Made by a program: the position numbers and the translations under genes. The notes below the pieces were generated by a model. It saw nothing but the letters and a program-made list of their open reading frames with translations. It had not been told where the DNA came from and made no database searches. From CF-162 sp040882565 (GTDB taxonomy: Bacteria > Chloroflexota > Dehalococcoidia > SM23-28-2 > RBG-16-64-32), in NCBI GenBank assembly GCA_040882565.1, contig JBBEAZ010000014.1, forward strand, positions 78,498 to 142,497: a stretch of DNA of 64,000 bases. The letters are read 5' to 3'. Shown here one piece after another: positions 42,496 to 51,384 of the stretch; within the stretch, counting starts at the first letter, position 1; every line of letters begins with the position of its first letter.

Positions 42496-43302
42496 CTATC
42501 GTTTCGATACGAATTCGGGGCCCTCGGCCAATCTGCGCCTGGACGTGAGCATTTGGGTAAAGTCAGCGATCGTCATCGGCCTGGCAAATAGATACCCCTG
42601 GAACTCGTCGCAGCCCTTCTCCTTGAGGAAGGCCAGCTGTTCTGGAGTTTCCACACCCTCCGCGATCACCCGAAGGTCCAGGCTGTGCGCCATCGATATG
42701 ATGGCCGACACGATTGCGGCGTCATTCGAGTCAGTGGTTAGGTCGCGGACGAACGAACGATCGATTTTGACGGCGTTGACGGGAAATCTCTTGAGATAGC
42801 TCAATGATGAGTAGCCAGTCCCGAAGTCATCGACCGAAACCGTTACGCCGATGTCACGTAGACGGTTGAGGGAAATGACGATCGGTTCAAAGTTGGCCAT
42901 TGCAGATCCCTGAGTGATCTCCAGGATGAGATTTCTTGCTGGAAGGCCGGTGGTGCTGAGAATTCGCATCACGCGGTCAACCAAGTCCTCGCGCTGGAGC
43001 GTGCGTGCGGAGACGTTGACGGCTATGCGAAGTTCACCGTAGTCCGCATCACGCCAGGCTTCGGCTTGTGCGCAGGCGCGGCCCAGCATCCATTCGTCCA
43101 GATCGACGATTAGCCCGCTGTCAGCAGCGAAGGGAATGAAGTCGTTCGGCAGGACCAGCCCCCTCGCGGGGTGCTGCCAACGAATTAGAGTCTCCGCCCC
43201 GATAACTTCGCCGGTTCGAACATCGACGATCGGCTGGCAATACATCACAAACTCGTCTCGCTCGAATGCATTTCGCAGGTCATTCTCCAGCGCCAACCGC
43301 AA
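42496..43302 (-). CDS. stand-alone EAL-domain c-di-GMP phosphodiesterase
   Basis: A 268-residue EAL domain. Motifs are AETLIRW (EAL motif, with Thr at the second position), NVSART, EITQGSAM, DDFGTGYSSL, KIDRSF, EGVET and GYLFARP, so it should be catalytic. A TTG start is preceded by AGGAAG. In the same frame, upstream codons read KEDVVLRLALENDLR, the sequence that usually links a GGDEF to an EAL domain, without a GGDEF. It was probably once part of a longer protein with the PAS fragment 14 bases upstream. Confidence 0.85.
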   Translation of the reverse strand: MRLALENDLRNAFERDEFVMYCQPIVDVRTGEVIGAETLIRWQHPARGLVLPNDFIPFAADSGLIVDLDEWMLGRACAQAEAWRDADYGELRIAVNVSARTLQREDLVDRVMRILSTTGLPARNLILEITQGSAMANFEPIVISLNRLRDIGVTVSVDDFGTGYSSLSYLKRFPVNAVKIDRSFVRDLTTDSNDAAIVSAIISMAHSLDLRVIAEGVETPEQLAFLKEKGCDEFQGYLFARPMTIADFTQMLTSRRRLAEGPEFVSKR

Positions 43303-43316
43303 GACGACATCTTCCT

Positions 43317-43966
43317 TCAGTCGAGGAGATTGAAGTTGGCTATCACTTCGAGTATGCGCGGCTGCCCGTCGGAACGAATGATCCGGAACTCAATTGGTAC
43401 ACCGATACCACGTTCGATCAGCCTTGTCTGGAAAATTGCTGCGAGTTCCGCGACGTCCTCGGGATGAACGAAGTCGAGGGATGAGTGACCAACGAGTTCC
43501 TCCTCGGAGTAGCCCATCATTCGCTCGACGGAGGGACTGACGAAGCGGATCGTCGCCGCCCGGTCAATAACGATGATGAAGTCTGACGCGTTTTCGATCA
43601 GTGCTCGGAAGCGGGCTTCGCTCTCGCGGAGCGCCTTCTCGGCTGCGAGCCGATCGGTGAGGTCGTGCACGGAGGCGACGCGGACCACACGGTCATGGAG
43701 GAGGTATTCACGGGCGAGGATTTCAACCGGGAAGGTCGAGCCATCCTTCCTGACGCCGACGTATTGCATGGGACTATCCGCCAACGTGGAGGCGCTCTGA
43801 GCAGCCGATTCGTGCGACTCAGGAGCCAAGAATTTGAACGCGGATTGCCCAATCATCTCGTCGTCGCTACAGCCAAACATCTCCGCGAGCGCCTTGTTCG
43901 CAGCCAGGATGACGTGTTGTGCGCGCAGCGCGGGTGGTACAAGAATCTCGATCGATTCGTTGAGGG
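43317..43966 (-). pseudogene. PAS-PAS fragment, 5' truncated
   Basis: About 215 codons of two PAS domains: VILAANKALAEMFGCSDDEM with a PAC segment (RKDGSTFPVEILA), then RFRALIENASDFIIVIDRAA with EFRIIRSDGQPRILEV. No plausible start codon lies before the first PAS; the frame runs into the P450 gene. The second PAS stops early at NFNLLD, where related proteins continue. It looks like the sensor half of a PAS-(GGDEF)-EAL protein that lost its start and its GGDEF domain. Confidence 0.6.
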
Positions 43967-45175
43967 CTAGGCGACCGGAAAAACGACCGGCAGCGAGCGC
44001 GGGCCGCGGACCTGACCACCGGCCCAGGTTACGGCGTCGGGGTCTTCGACCCAGAAGTCGGGGATGCGCGCCATCCACTCCTCGAGCGCAACGCGGACTT
44101 CCATGCGGGCGAGGTTGGAGCCGACGCAGCGGTGGATGCCGACGCCGAAGGCGATGTGCGGGTTCTTGAGGCGGTCGATGACGACTCTGTCCGCGTCCGG
44201 GAACTTCTCCGGGTCGCGGTTGGCGGCTGGGAAGGCCATGAGGACGCGGTCGCCCGAGCGCATCGGGCAGCCGGCGACTTCGGTGTCCTCGTTGACGATG
44301 CGGGCCATCGTCACGGGTGCGTAGGCGCGCAGCAATTCTTCTACGGCGGTCGTCATCAACTCGGGATCGGCGGCGAGGCGCGCGCGGTCTTCCGCGTGGG
44401 TCGCGAGGTGCCAGAGGGATGCGCCGATGGCGCTCCAGGTGGTGTCGATGCCGGCGATGAGCAGGAGGACGCAGGTGCCGATGACGTCGTCGTCTGATAC
44501 GGGATGCCCGTCCACTTCGGCGGCGAGCAACTCGCTGATGAGGTCGTCGCCCGGGTTGGCGCGCCTCTCGGCGATGCACTCGCGGAAGAAGGCGATGATG
44601 GCGGCACGTGACTTGACGCGGACCTCAGGGTTCTGGAGGCCGATCTCGAGGACGCCGCGGACCCAGCCCGTGAATGTGTCCGACATATCCGCCGGGATGC
44701 CGAGCATGCCGGCGATCACGCGTACGGGAATCTGCTGAGCGTACCCGACTGCCGCGTCGGCTCGGCCCGTCTCGCCGAAGCCGTCGATGAGGGAGCGACA
44801 GAGGTCGCGGGTGACGGGCTCCCACTTCTGGACGGACTGCAGGTTGAACGCCGGAAGGAGCAACCGGCGCGACCAGGTGTGTGTCGGTGGGTCTACGGAT
44901 ATGGGCAGCGCGCGGACGCCGTAGTCCGCCGCCGCGGCCTGCTCGTGCGGGACGGGCGTTACGGTGATCGAGCGGGAGGAAAAGCGCTCGACGTCCTGCG
45001 CGATCGTAAATACGTCCTCGTAGCGCGTCGGCAGCCAGGAGCCGCTCCAACGTTCGCTGTGAGCGACGGGGCAACTGTTCCTCAGCTCGTCCCAGATGGG
45101 GTACGGATCACGGACGTAAGTGGGATCGAAGATGTCGTAGTCGGCTGCCCAGTCTTCCTTCTTCTCCGCGACCAT
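43967..45175 (-). CDS. cytochrome P450
   Basis: A 402-residue soluble heme monooxygenase. I-helix AGIDTTWSAI, ExxR in EELLR, and the heme-binding FGVGIHRCVG (axial Cys about residue 349) are all present. The start MVAEKKED has GGAGGAG 8 bases upstream. No ferredoxin or reductase gene is adjacent. The substrate is unknown; the CYP family was not assigned. Confidence 0.95.
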   Translation of the reverse strand: MVAEKKEDWAADYDIFDPTYVRDPYPIWDELRNSCPVAHSERWSGSWLPTRYEDVFTIAQDVERFSSRSITVTPVPHEQAAAADYGVRALPISVDPPTHTWSRRLLLPAFNLQSVQKWEPVTRDLCRSLIDGFGETGRADAAVGYAQQIPVRVIAGMLGIPADMSDTFTGWVRGVLEIGLQNPEVRVKSRAAIIAFFRECIAERRANPGDDLISELLAAEVDGHPVSDDDVIGTCVLLLIAGIDTTWSAIGASLWHLATHAEDRARLAADPELMTTAVEELLRAYAPVTMARIVNEDTEVAGCPMRSGDRVLMAFPAANRDPEKFPDADRVVIDRLKNPHIAFGVGIHRCVGSNLARMEVRVALEEWMARIPDFWVEDPDAVTWAGGQVRGPRSLPVVFPVA

Positions 45176-45323
45176 CGTCTGTCTCCTCCGTGCTGCGGGC
45201 GATCTAAGCGTGCCCCAAGTGTTAGGCAGGCACGAAAGGCTGTCAAGGTCAGCACCATCAGCCCTTGTCCCCCACCCCCCCAGAAAGATTAAGGGGATTC
45301 CGCGGGACACCCCCGGACCCCCG

Positions 45324-45340
45324 GCAGCGTCCGCCGCTGC
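45324..45340. repeat. GCAGCG hairpin element, copy B
   Basis: GCAGCG-TCCGC-CGCTGC, preceded by CCCCCG and followed by ACCTCCGCGTTGG. The same core is at 45463-45479. Confidence 0.65.
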
Positions 45341-45462
45341 ACCTCCGCGTTGGGCTCCACGTGCGGATGGGCGAGCGCTGAACGAGGGGTCCTGCGCGTG
45401 CGTCCGGCGCAGAGAGCCTTTCGGAGGCACGTGTGCGCAGCGGGCCCCTCTTGGAACGCCCG

Positions 45463-45479
45463 GCAGCGTCCGCCGCTGC
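45463..45479. repeat. GCAGCG hairpin element, copy C
   Basis: Identical 17-base core to copy B with ATCTCTGCGTCGA after it. The flanks have diverged. Confidence 0.65.
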
Positions 45480-45603
45480 ATCTCTGCGTCGATCCCAAAC
45501 GGGTGTATTGGACAGGGCGGACGCGCGCTCGAGGTCGCATCCCGGACGTCCCACCCCAGGGGAAGGATGAAAAGACTTCGGGGGCACCCGCCGCGATGGA
45601 CGG

Positions 45604-47067
45604 TTATCCGGGGAGCGTGATCGTGACTGCGGTGCCGACGGCCGGACAATCCGGTTCTTGAGCTACGTTCAACCCTCCGTCGTAACGGAGGAGTTTTAGC
45701 GAGTCGACTGGATTGACGTCGCCGGCGCAGTCGATGTCACCCCACGGGTGGGGCGAAGCGCTCGCCACGTCGACGACGACGCCCATGCCGGGGCAGTCGC
45801 CGGTGTTCGTGCTAAGGCCGGCGTCGAAGCGCAGCGTCAGGAGCGAGTCCACCGGGTCGGCGTCGCCGGAGCAGTTGTGGTCACCCCAGGTGCGCGAGTC
45901 GCCGGCGGGCGCGGCAAGTGTGACTCGGATGGGGATGTTGCTCGCATTCAACGTGCCATCGCCGAGTTGACCTGACTGGTTGCCGCCCCAGCACCAGACG
46001 CTGCCGTCTTCGCGGACAGCGCAGGTGTGATAGTAACCTCCCGCGATGTGGACGACTTCCGTCTGATTCTTGACGGCCACAGGCTCGCTACGGTTGAAAT
46101 TCGTGCCGTCTCCGAGCTGGCCGTTGGCATTGCCGCCCCAACAGTAGACGTTGCGCTGTGTGGTGAGCGCGCACGAGTGGAAGGCCCCGGTAGTGATCTC
46201 CACAGCGTCGTCCATGTCATGCACCTCGACAGGCACAAGGCTGCCTGCGTCCTCGGTGCCGATGCCGAGCTGACCCTGGAAGTTGCTGCTCCAGCAGCGA
46301 ACGCTGTGGTTTGCCATCATGGCGCAGTCGTGGTTGCCCCCGGCGGAGACGGTGTCGACGCCGGAGCCGAGGCCCGACACTTGGACCGGCACCTGCCGGT
46401 TCTCCGTGGTCCCGTCGCCAACGCGTCCGTCTGCGTTGTTGCCCCAGCATTTCGCGGCCGCTGACGCGGTGACGGCGCACGTGAAATCGTCCTCTCCGCC
46501 GTCTATTTGAACTGCGTTGTTGAGATTAGCGACGGTCACCGGAGCGAAAGCGTCGTTATCGGTCCCGCTGCCAAGCTGGCCGGAGCCATTGAAGCCCCAG
46601 CACTGTACGGGCCCGCTCAGCACGGCACAGGTGTGGAGTTCGCCTGAGGCGAGGTCCGACACACCCGAGTCCAATCCGATCACATCGACGGGAATCGGGC
46701 TGTCCACTCCAGTGTCGTCGCCGAGCTCGCCTTCGCCGTTGTAGCCCCAGCAGGAGACCGCGCCCGTCGCGCTCTGCGCGCAGGTGTGAGAGTCTCCGAG
46801 GGCCACGATCTTGGCAGGCGGGTCAAGGCCAACGACAGGCGTGGCTGTCGGCCGGTCTGTCTCAGTGCCGTCACCCAGCTGACCGCTGTTGTTGTCGCCC
46901 CAGCACTGCACGCTTCCGTCGGTGGTGACTGCGCAGGTGTGCCCAAAGCCGGTCTCCACGAAGGTCGCCTGTACGTCTGGCGGGCCGCCAGCCGTCGCCG
47001 GCTCTGCGCGAAGGTTTAGTCCGGCGATGATTACGAGCGCCAGAGCTGCAATCAGGGGTCTCATCAT
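45604..47067 (-). CDS. secreted RCC1-repeat protein with dockerin-like C-terminus
   Basis: A 487-residue exported protein. Signal peptide PLIAALALVIIAGLNLRAEP, then seven RCC1-type repeats of about 52 residues (each like HTCAVTTDGSVQCWGDN, then SGQLGDGT), forming a beta-propeller. It ends with two dockerin-like units (WGDHNCSGDADPVDSLLTLR and WGDIDCAGDVNPVDSLKLLR). One Cys pair recurs in almost every repeat (TCAV/CWG). A binding role at the cell surface or in the medium is likely; the ligand is unknown. Confidence 0.88.
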   Translation of the reverse strand: MMRPLIAALALVIIAGLNLRAEPATAGGPPDVQATFVETGFGHTCAVTTDGSVQCWGDNNSGQLGDGTETDRPTATPVVGLDPPAKIVALGDSHTCAQSATGAVSCWGYNGEGELGDDTGVDSPIPVDVIGLDSGVSDLASGELHTCAVLSGPVQCWGFNGSGQLGSGTDNDAFAPVTVANLNNAVQIDGGEDDFTCAVTASAAAKCWGNNADGRVGDGTTENRQVPVQVSGLGSGVDTVSAGGNHDCAMMANHSVRCWSSNFQGQLGIGTEDAGSLVPVEVHDMDDAVEITTGAFHSCALTTQRNVYCWGGNANGQLGDGTNFNRSEPVAVKNQTEVVHIAGGYYHTCAVREDGSVWCWGGNQSGQLGDGTLNASNIPIRVTLAAPAGDSRTWGDHNCSGDADPVDSLLTLRFDAGLSTNTGDCPGMGVVVDVASASPHPWGDIDCAGDVNPVDSLKLLRYDGGLNVAQEPDCPAVGTAVTITLPG

Positions 47068-47085
47068 TTCTACATTCGACGGATC

Positions 47086-48432
47086 TTAGGAAGCCGGCAG
47101 GACTTCATAGAGACGTACCGGCTCGGCGAAGCCTTTGAGGTCGACCGAGCCCGTGTCCCCGAACTCTATGTCCTTACCCGCGACAAGCTGGCGGACAACA
47201 TCTGAGACGAGCACTTGCCCGGGGCCGGCGCGGTCGCAAATGCGGCGGGCCATCTGGACGGCGGTGCCGAAGATGTCCTTGCCTTCGTTGACTGGCTCGC
47301 CGGCGTTGAGGCCGATGCGGACCGCGATCGGATTCTCCGGTTCGGCCTCGTTCCTCACAGCCACAGCTTCCTGGATGCCGGCGGCGCAGACGATAGCCCT
47401 GGCCGCGGAGCCGAATGTCGCCATAATGCCATCGCCTGTATGTTTGATCTCCCTGCCGCCCGTCATTGTCAGGTTCCGGCGGACGACTTCGTTGTGCTCG
47501 ACGAGGAGTTGCTGCGCCCGCTGATCGCCGAGCCGCTGAGTCACCTCAGTCGAGCCGACGATGTCAGTGAAGAGAATGGTCTGGAGGCCCTCGCGGATGC
47601 TGCCGCCTGCTGACGGGCCCTCGTCGCCGGCCAGGAAGTCGGCGATGTTGCTGATGATAGGTTCGACGTCGCCGAGAGCGATGACATGGATGTCGCCTTC
47701 GAGCGGGACGAACCTGGCGCCGGCGATGCGCGCGGCCAGTTCGCGCCCTTGCTGAAAGGGGCACGTCTTATCGCCACGCCGGTGAAGGACGAGAGTGGGC
47801 GTTCGCACCTCTGGCAGCAGGTGGGTGACCTTGAACTCGAAGAGACTTTGCAGAGTGGCGATTGCGCCGTCGGCGGTAGCCGCCTGGCGCTGGAAGTCGG
47901 CGAATAGCGCGCGCACCTCGGGCGGCAGGCCGGGGATGAACATCTCCATCGTCGCGGTCGCCCCGAAGCCACCCCAGTCAGCCTTGATCAGGGCAACGAA
48001 CCCATCGATCAAGTCCCGGAAGTAGGCGGTCGTACCGTCATGATATGAACCATAAAGGATGAGGTGGGAGATGTTGTCGGGATTGGCGACGGCGTAGGCG
48101 ATCGCGATCGGGCCACCCTGTGAGTAGCCCATGAGAGCGGGTCGCTTCAAGCCGAGCGCGTTGATGATGGCTTCGAGGTCGCGCAGGTTCGCTTCGGGCG
48201 AGTAGTCGGCGATGTCACGGTCGGAGAGGCCGGTGCCGCGTTTGTCATAGCGGACCAGGAGGTGGTCCGCGGCGAGACGTTCGTAGAGGTCGCGCAACGG
48301 CGGCGCTTGCCATTCCAGCTCCAGGTGGCTGATCCAGCCGGGGATCATGATCAGAGGGTGGCCGCCACCCAGGGTCGCTACGGCTATGCCAACGCCGTCA
48401 GGGGTGGTTACGAACTGGATCTTCTGCTCCAT
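47086..48432 (-). CDS. alpha/beta hydrolase fused to class III adenylate/guanylate cyclase
   Basis: A 448-residue protein of the Rv1900c (LipJ) type. Residues about 1-265 are an alpha/beta hydrolase with the elbow GYSQGG and a late His (GDIHVIALG). Residues about 280-448 are a class III cyclase: metal Asp in FTDIVGS and HTGDGI, substrate Lys in EIKHTGDG, KDIFGTAV and Arg in MARRI. The transition-state Asn position reads Gln (VQMARR), so activity may be altered. The start MEQKIQF was chosen by alignment with the two related genes. This is the only intact copy of three. Confidence 0.9.
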   Translation of the reverse strand: MEQKIQFVTTPDGVGIAVATLGGGHPLIMIPGWISHLELEWQAPPLRDLYERLAADHLLVRYDKRGTGLSDRDIADYSPEANLRDLEAIINALGLKRPALMGYSQGGPIAIAYAVANPDNISHLILYGSYHDGTTAYFRDLIDGFVALIKADWGGFGATATMEMFIPGLPPEVRALFADFQRQAATADGAIATLQSLFEFKVTHLLPEVRTPTLVLHRRGDKTCPFQQGRELAARIAGARFVPLEGDIHVIALGDVEPIISNIADFLAGDEGPSAGGSIREGLQTILFTDIVGSTEVTQRLGDQRAQQLLVEHNEVVRRNLTMTGGREIKHTGDGIMATFGSAARAIVCAAGIQEAVAVRNEAEPENPIAVRIGLNAGEPVNEGKDIFGTAVQMARRICDRAGPGQVLVSDVVRQLVAGKDIEFGDTGSVDLKGFAEPVRLYEVLPAS

Positions 48433-48560
48433 CGTGGTTATCGAAGAGAATAGCACGGAATAAAGCGGCGTCACTCCCGGTTATCCATGCGCCGCCACTG
48501 TGACAAACTGCATCCAGCGGTGCTAATCTCCGCCCGTAACCTGCATCCGGAGGAAACAAC

Positions 48561-49760
48561 ATGCCTGACTACGACATCATCACCGTCGGCGGTGGCATCG
48601 GCGGCTCCGCGCTCGCCACAGCGATGGCCGAGCACGGCCACCGCGTCCTTGTGATCGAGCGCGAAACGTCCTTCAAGGACCGCGTCCGCGGCGAATGGAT
48701 GGCGCCCTGGGGGGCGGCCGAAGCGAAGAAGCTTGGCGTCTACGATGCGATCATCGCCTCCGGCGGTCAAGACTCCCCCAACATCGCCGCGCGCGCCGGC
48801 CCCGCCGCGCTACCCCTCCGCAATCTCGTCACGGAGTCGGTGCTCGGCATGGCCGCCCTGGCGATGTACCACCCCGCGATGCAGGAAGGGCTGATCGCCG
48901 CTGCTGAGACGGCCAGCGCCGAGGTTCGGCGCGGCGTCAAGGTCAAAGCGGTGCGGCGCGGCAAGGAGCCCGAAGTCGACATCGAGTCTGACTCCGGCAC
49001 CGAAACTCTGACCGCCCGCCTCGTCGTCGGCGCGGACGGCCGCAACTCCATGGTGCGCAAGTGGGCCGGTTTTGAGTCGCGCGAAGAGCAGCCCGGCAAC
49101 ATCCTCTCGGGCGTGCTCCTCGAGAACCTCGAGCTCCCCGCGGAGACATCGGTCATCGTCTTCAATCCCTTCGTCGGCCAGGTCGCTCTCCTCTTTCCGC
49201 AGGGCGACGGCCGGACGCGTGCCTACTTCGGCTGCCGCGAAGCGTCGGGCGTCCGCCTGCAGGGTGACGGCGACCTCCCGAGGTTCATCGAACTCAGCAT
49301 CCAGACCGGCGCCCCGGCCGAGTTGTACGACGGCGCGAAACAAGCCGGGCCCGTCGCCTCGTTTTCTGGCTACGACTCATGGGTCGAGCATCCATACAAG
49401 GACGGCATCGCTCTCGTCGGCGACGCGGCCCAGACGAGCGACCAAACGTGGGGCCAGGGCCTGTCGATCACGATGCGCGACGCGTGCGAACTCCGGGACG
49501 CCCTTCTCGCCACCGACGACTGGGACGCGGCGGGACACAAGTACGCAGAGGCCGCCAACGCGTGCTTCGAGCAGATCCGCCTGGTCGAAGACTGGATGAC
49601 GCTGATCATGATGGACCAAAGCGACGAAGCGAACGCCACCCGCTCGAAGGTCCTGCCGCGCCTGGCGATGGACCCGGGCGTCCTGCCCGACACCCACTTC
49701 TCCGGTCCCGAGCTCGCACCCGCCGACGAAGCCGCCCGCGCCCGCCTCTTCGGCGAATAG
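48561..49760 (+). CDS. FAD-dependent monooxygenase (PHBH fold)
   Basis: A 399-residue flavoprotein hydroxylase/epoxidase. The dinucleotide-binding GGGIGGSALA is at residues 9-18, the second FAD motif VGADGRNSMVRKW at about 150, and the GD motif VGDAAQTSDQTWGQGLS at about 280. It resembles the aromatic-ring hydroxylase/tetracycline monooxygenase group. GGAGG lies 8 bases before the ATG. Codon use is strongly C-ending compared with the leftward genes. Substrate unknown. Confidence 0.9.
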   Translation: MPDYDIITVGGGIGGSALATAMAEHGHRVLVIERETSFKDRVRGEWMAPWGAAEAKKLGVYDAIIASGGQDSPNIAARAGPAALPLRNLVTESVLGMAALAMYHPAMQEGLIAAAETASAEVRRGVKVKAVRRGKEPEVDIESDSGTETLTARLVVGADGRNSMVRKWAGFESREEQPGNILSGVLLENLELPAETSVIVFNPFVGQVALLFPQGDGRTRAYFGCREASGVRLQGDGDLPRFIELSIQTGAPAELYDGAKQAGPVASFSGYDSWVEHPYKDGIALVGDAAQTSDQTWGQGLSITMRDACELRDALLATDDWDAAGHKYAEAANACFEQIRLVEDWMTLIMMDQSDEANATRSKVLPRLAMDPGVLPDTHFSGPELAPADEAARARLFGE

Positions 49761-49801
49761 CGCGAGGATCGCCGGCGCCTCTCGCGCACTCGCACGGCGC
49801 G

Positions 49802-49829
49802 GTACAATTCGCGCCATGGAACGCGAAAT
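49802..49829 (+). repeat. promoter-start cassette, copy 2
   Basis: TACAAT (49803-49808), 7 bases, ATG at 49816. Two G-to-A differences from the other copies lie after the ATG. Confidence 0.7.
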
Positions 49830-49917
49830 CCACTACTGCACGTCCCAAGATGGCACCCGCATCGCATACTCGATCGACGCCAAGGGATTCAAGAACCTAT
49901 GCGGGTATACGAATTGA
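49816..49917 (+). pseudogene. truncated start of a hydrolase-cyclase gene
   Basis: Reads MEREIHYCTSQDGTRIAYSI and stops after 33 residues. This is the conserved N-terminus of the hydrolase-cyclase family (compare MEREVRYCTTEDGVRIAY at 53007). The rest is missing, and a second copy starts 11 bases later. Confidence 0.7.
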
Positions 49918-49927
49918 AGTGGCGGGG

Positions 49928-51235
49928 ATGAACGCGCCACCCGTTAGATATACCCGTACTTCAGACGGTGTCAGCATCGCCTACGCCACCGCCGGCGAGG
50001 GATTTCCGCTTGTGCGCGCCGCCTTGCCGGGAATCACCCACGTGCAGCGCGACTGGGATATGTACTCCGATGTGCTGTAGCCCCTCGCGCGCAAGTTCAA
50101 GGTCGTCTGGTACGACGGGCGGGGTACTGTCTGATCGCACTGCCAGAGACTTCTCGATGGAGGCGATGCAGCGCGACCTGGAAGCGGTTGTCGCAGCATC
50201 AGGTTTCGACCGCTTCGCGATGTTCGTCTGACCGATGCAGCCCCAATCGGACTGATCTACGCGGCCCGCCACCCGGAGCGCATCTCACACCTGATAACCA
50301 TCGATGCGACGGCGGCGTCGGCAAGCAGACGTGGCAGTAGCTTGTACAAGGGCTCGCGGGCACTGCTGGACATCGACTGGGACTTGTACGTTGAAACACT
50401 TGCCAAGGTGATGATCGGTGTTGACGATCCAGAGTATGTGAGGCGCTGGGCCGATCACTACCGCGCGTCCATCGACCGGGAGGCGCAACTCGCTCAGGAT
50501 GCCGCCGTCAATGATTGGGACGCTACCGCAGTCATCGGGGATATCGAGGCCCCAACCCTGGTGTTGAACAATCAGAACAGCGCTGGATCACCCCTCGCCG
50601 ACGCCCAGGCGCTGGCGACCGGCATTCCCGATGCCCGACTGACTGTGATCGACGACCCCGTGTACAGCGTGGTCCCTTCTCTCATCGAGGAGTTCGTGCT
50701 GCAATCAGCGCCCGCGCACCGGCAAGACGCCCGCGAAGGCGCCGTCCGCACCGTCCTCTTCACCGACCTCGTCGGCCACACCGCGATGATGTCCCGCCTC
50801 GGCGACGATCGCGGCCGCGACGTCCTCCGCGAGCACGAGCGCATCACCCGCGAGGTACTGAAAGCGAACGGCGGCACCGAGGTGAAGACAATGGGCGACG
50901 GCTTCATGGCCTCCTTCGGCAGCGTCACGAAGGCAGTCGAATGCGCCGTCGCTCTCCAGCGCGCCTTCGCCGACCGCGAGGGCGAGCCGTTGTCCGTCCG
51001 GGTCGGGATCAACGCCGGGGAGCCGATCGAGGAGGAGGGCGACCTGTTCGGAGCTACCGTCATCCTCGCATCCCGCATCGCAGCGAAAGCGGACGGCGGC
51101 GAGATCCTGGTCGCGAACACCGTGCGCGAGCTTACCGCCGGCAAAGGCTTCCTCTTCGCAGACCGCGGGGACTTCGTGGCCAAGGGCTTCGAGGAGCCGG
51201 TGCGCCTGTACGAAGTGAGCTGGCGGGGCCAGTAG
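49928..51235 (+). pseudogene. hydrolase-cyclase gene with broken hydrolase half
   Basis: Starts MNAPPVRYTRTSDGVSIAYA and hits TAG at 50078-50080. The frame continues PLARKFKVVWYDGRGT, shifts near 50128, reads FSMEAMQRDLEAVVAASGF, shifts again near 50230 and reads LTDAAPIGLIYAARHPERIS onward. From 50342 the frame is open to 51235 and includes an intact class III cyclase domain (FTDLVGHTAMMSRLGD, KTMGDGFMASF, VRVGINAGEP, GDLFGATVILASRI). The hydrolase elbow is lost. The position of the transition-state Asn is Ile (VILASR). The cyclase part is nearly identical to the copy at 53.2 kb. Confidence 0.8.
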
Positions 51236-51384
51236 TATTCTCCTCGCCCGAAGCTAAGGGCCACCGCCTCTGGAGACAGAGGAACCTTCACGTATTCAAT
51301 CTGGATCGTTCCTTGTCTGACAGGATTGCCTGGACTCGCAGATCGCTCTTCGGCACCGCGAGTTGGCTAATAAGCGCGGTCTGT

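Larger units (their letters stand above)
45176..45603. other. intergenic region with two hairpin repeats
   Basis: A 428-base GC-rich stretch between the P450 and RCC1 genes. It contains two copies of the GCAGCG hairpin element about 140 bases apart. Open frames exist on both strands, but their translations are arginine/alanine-rich without family features. It appears non-coding. Confidence 0.6.

Noticed and set aside
45258..45620. Open frames between the P450 and RCC1 genes as real genes
   Set aside because: They coincide with hairpin repeats, exist on both strands and have no ribosome binding site or family features.
43967..45649. A longer P450 with 158 extra N-terminal residues
   Set aside because: The extra part runs through repeat-rich intergenic DNA; MVAEKKED has a good ribosome binding site and fits the family length.
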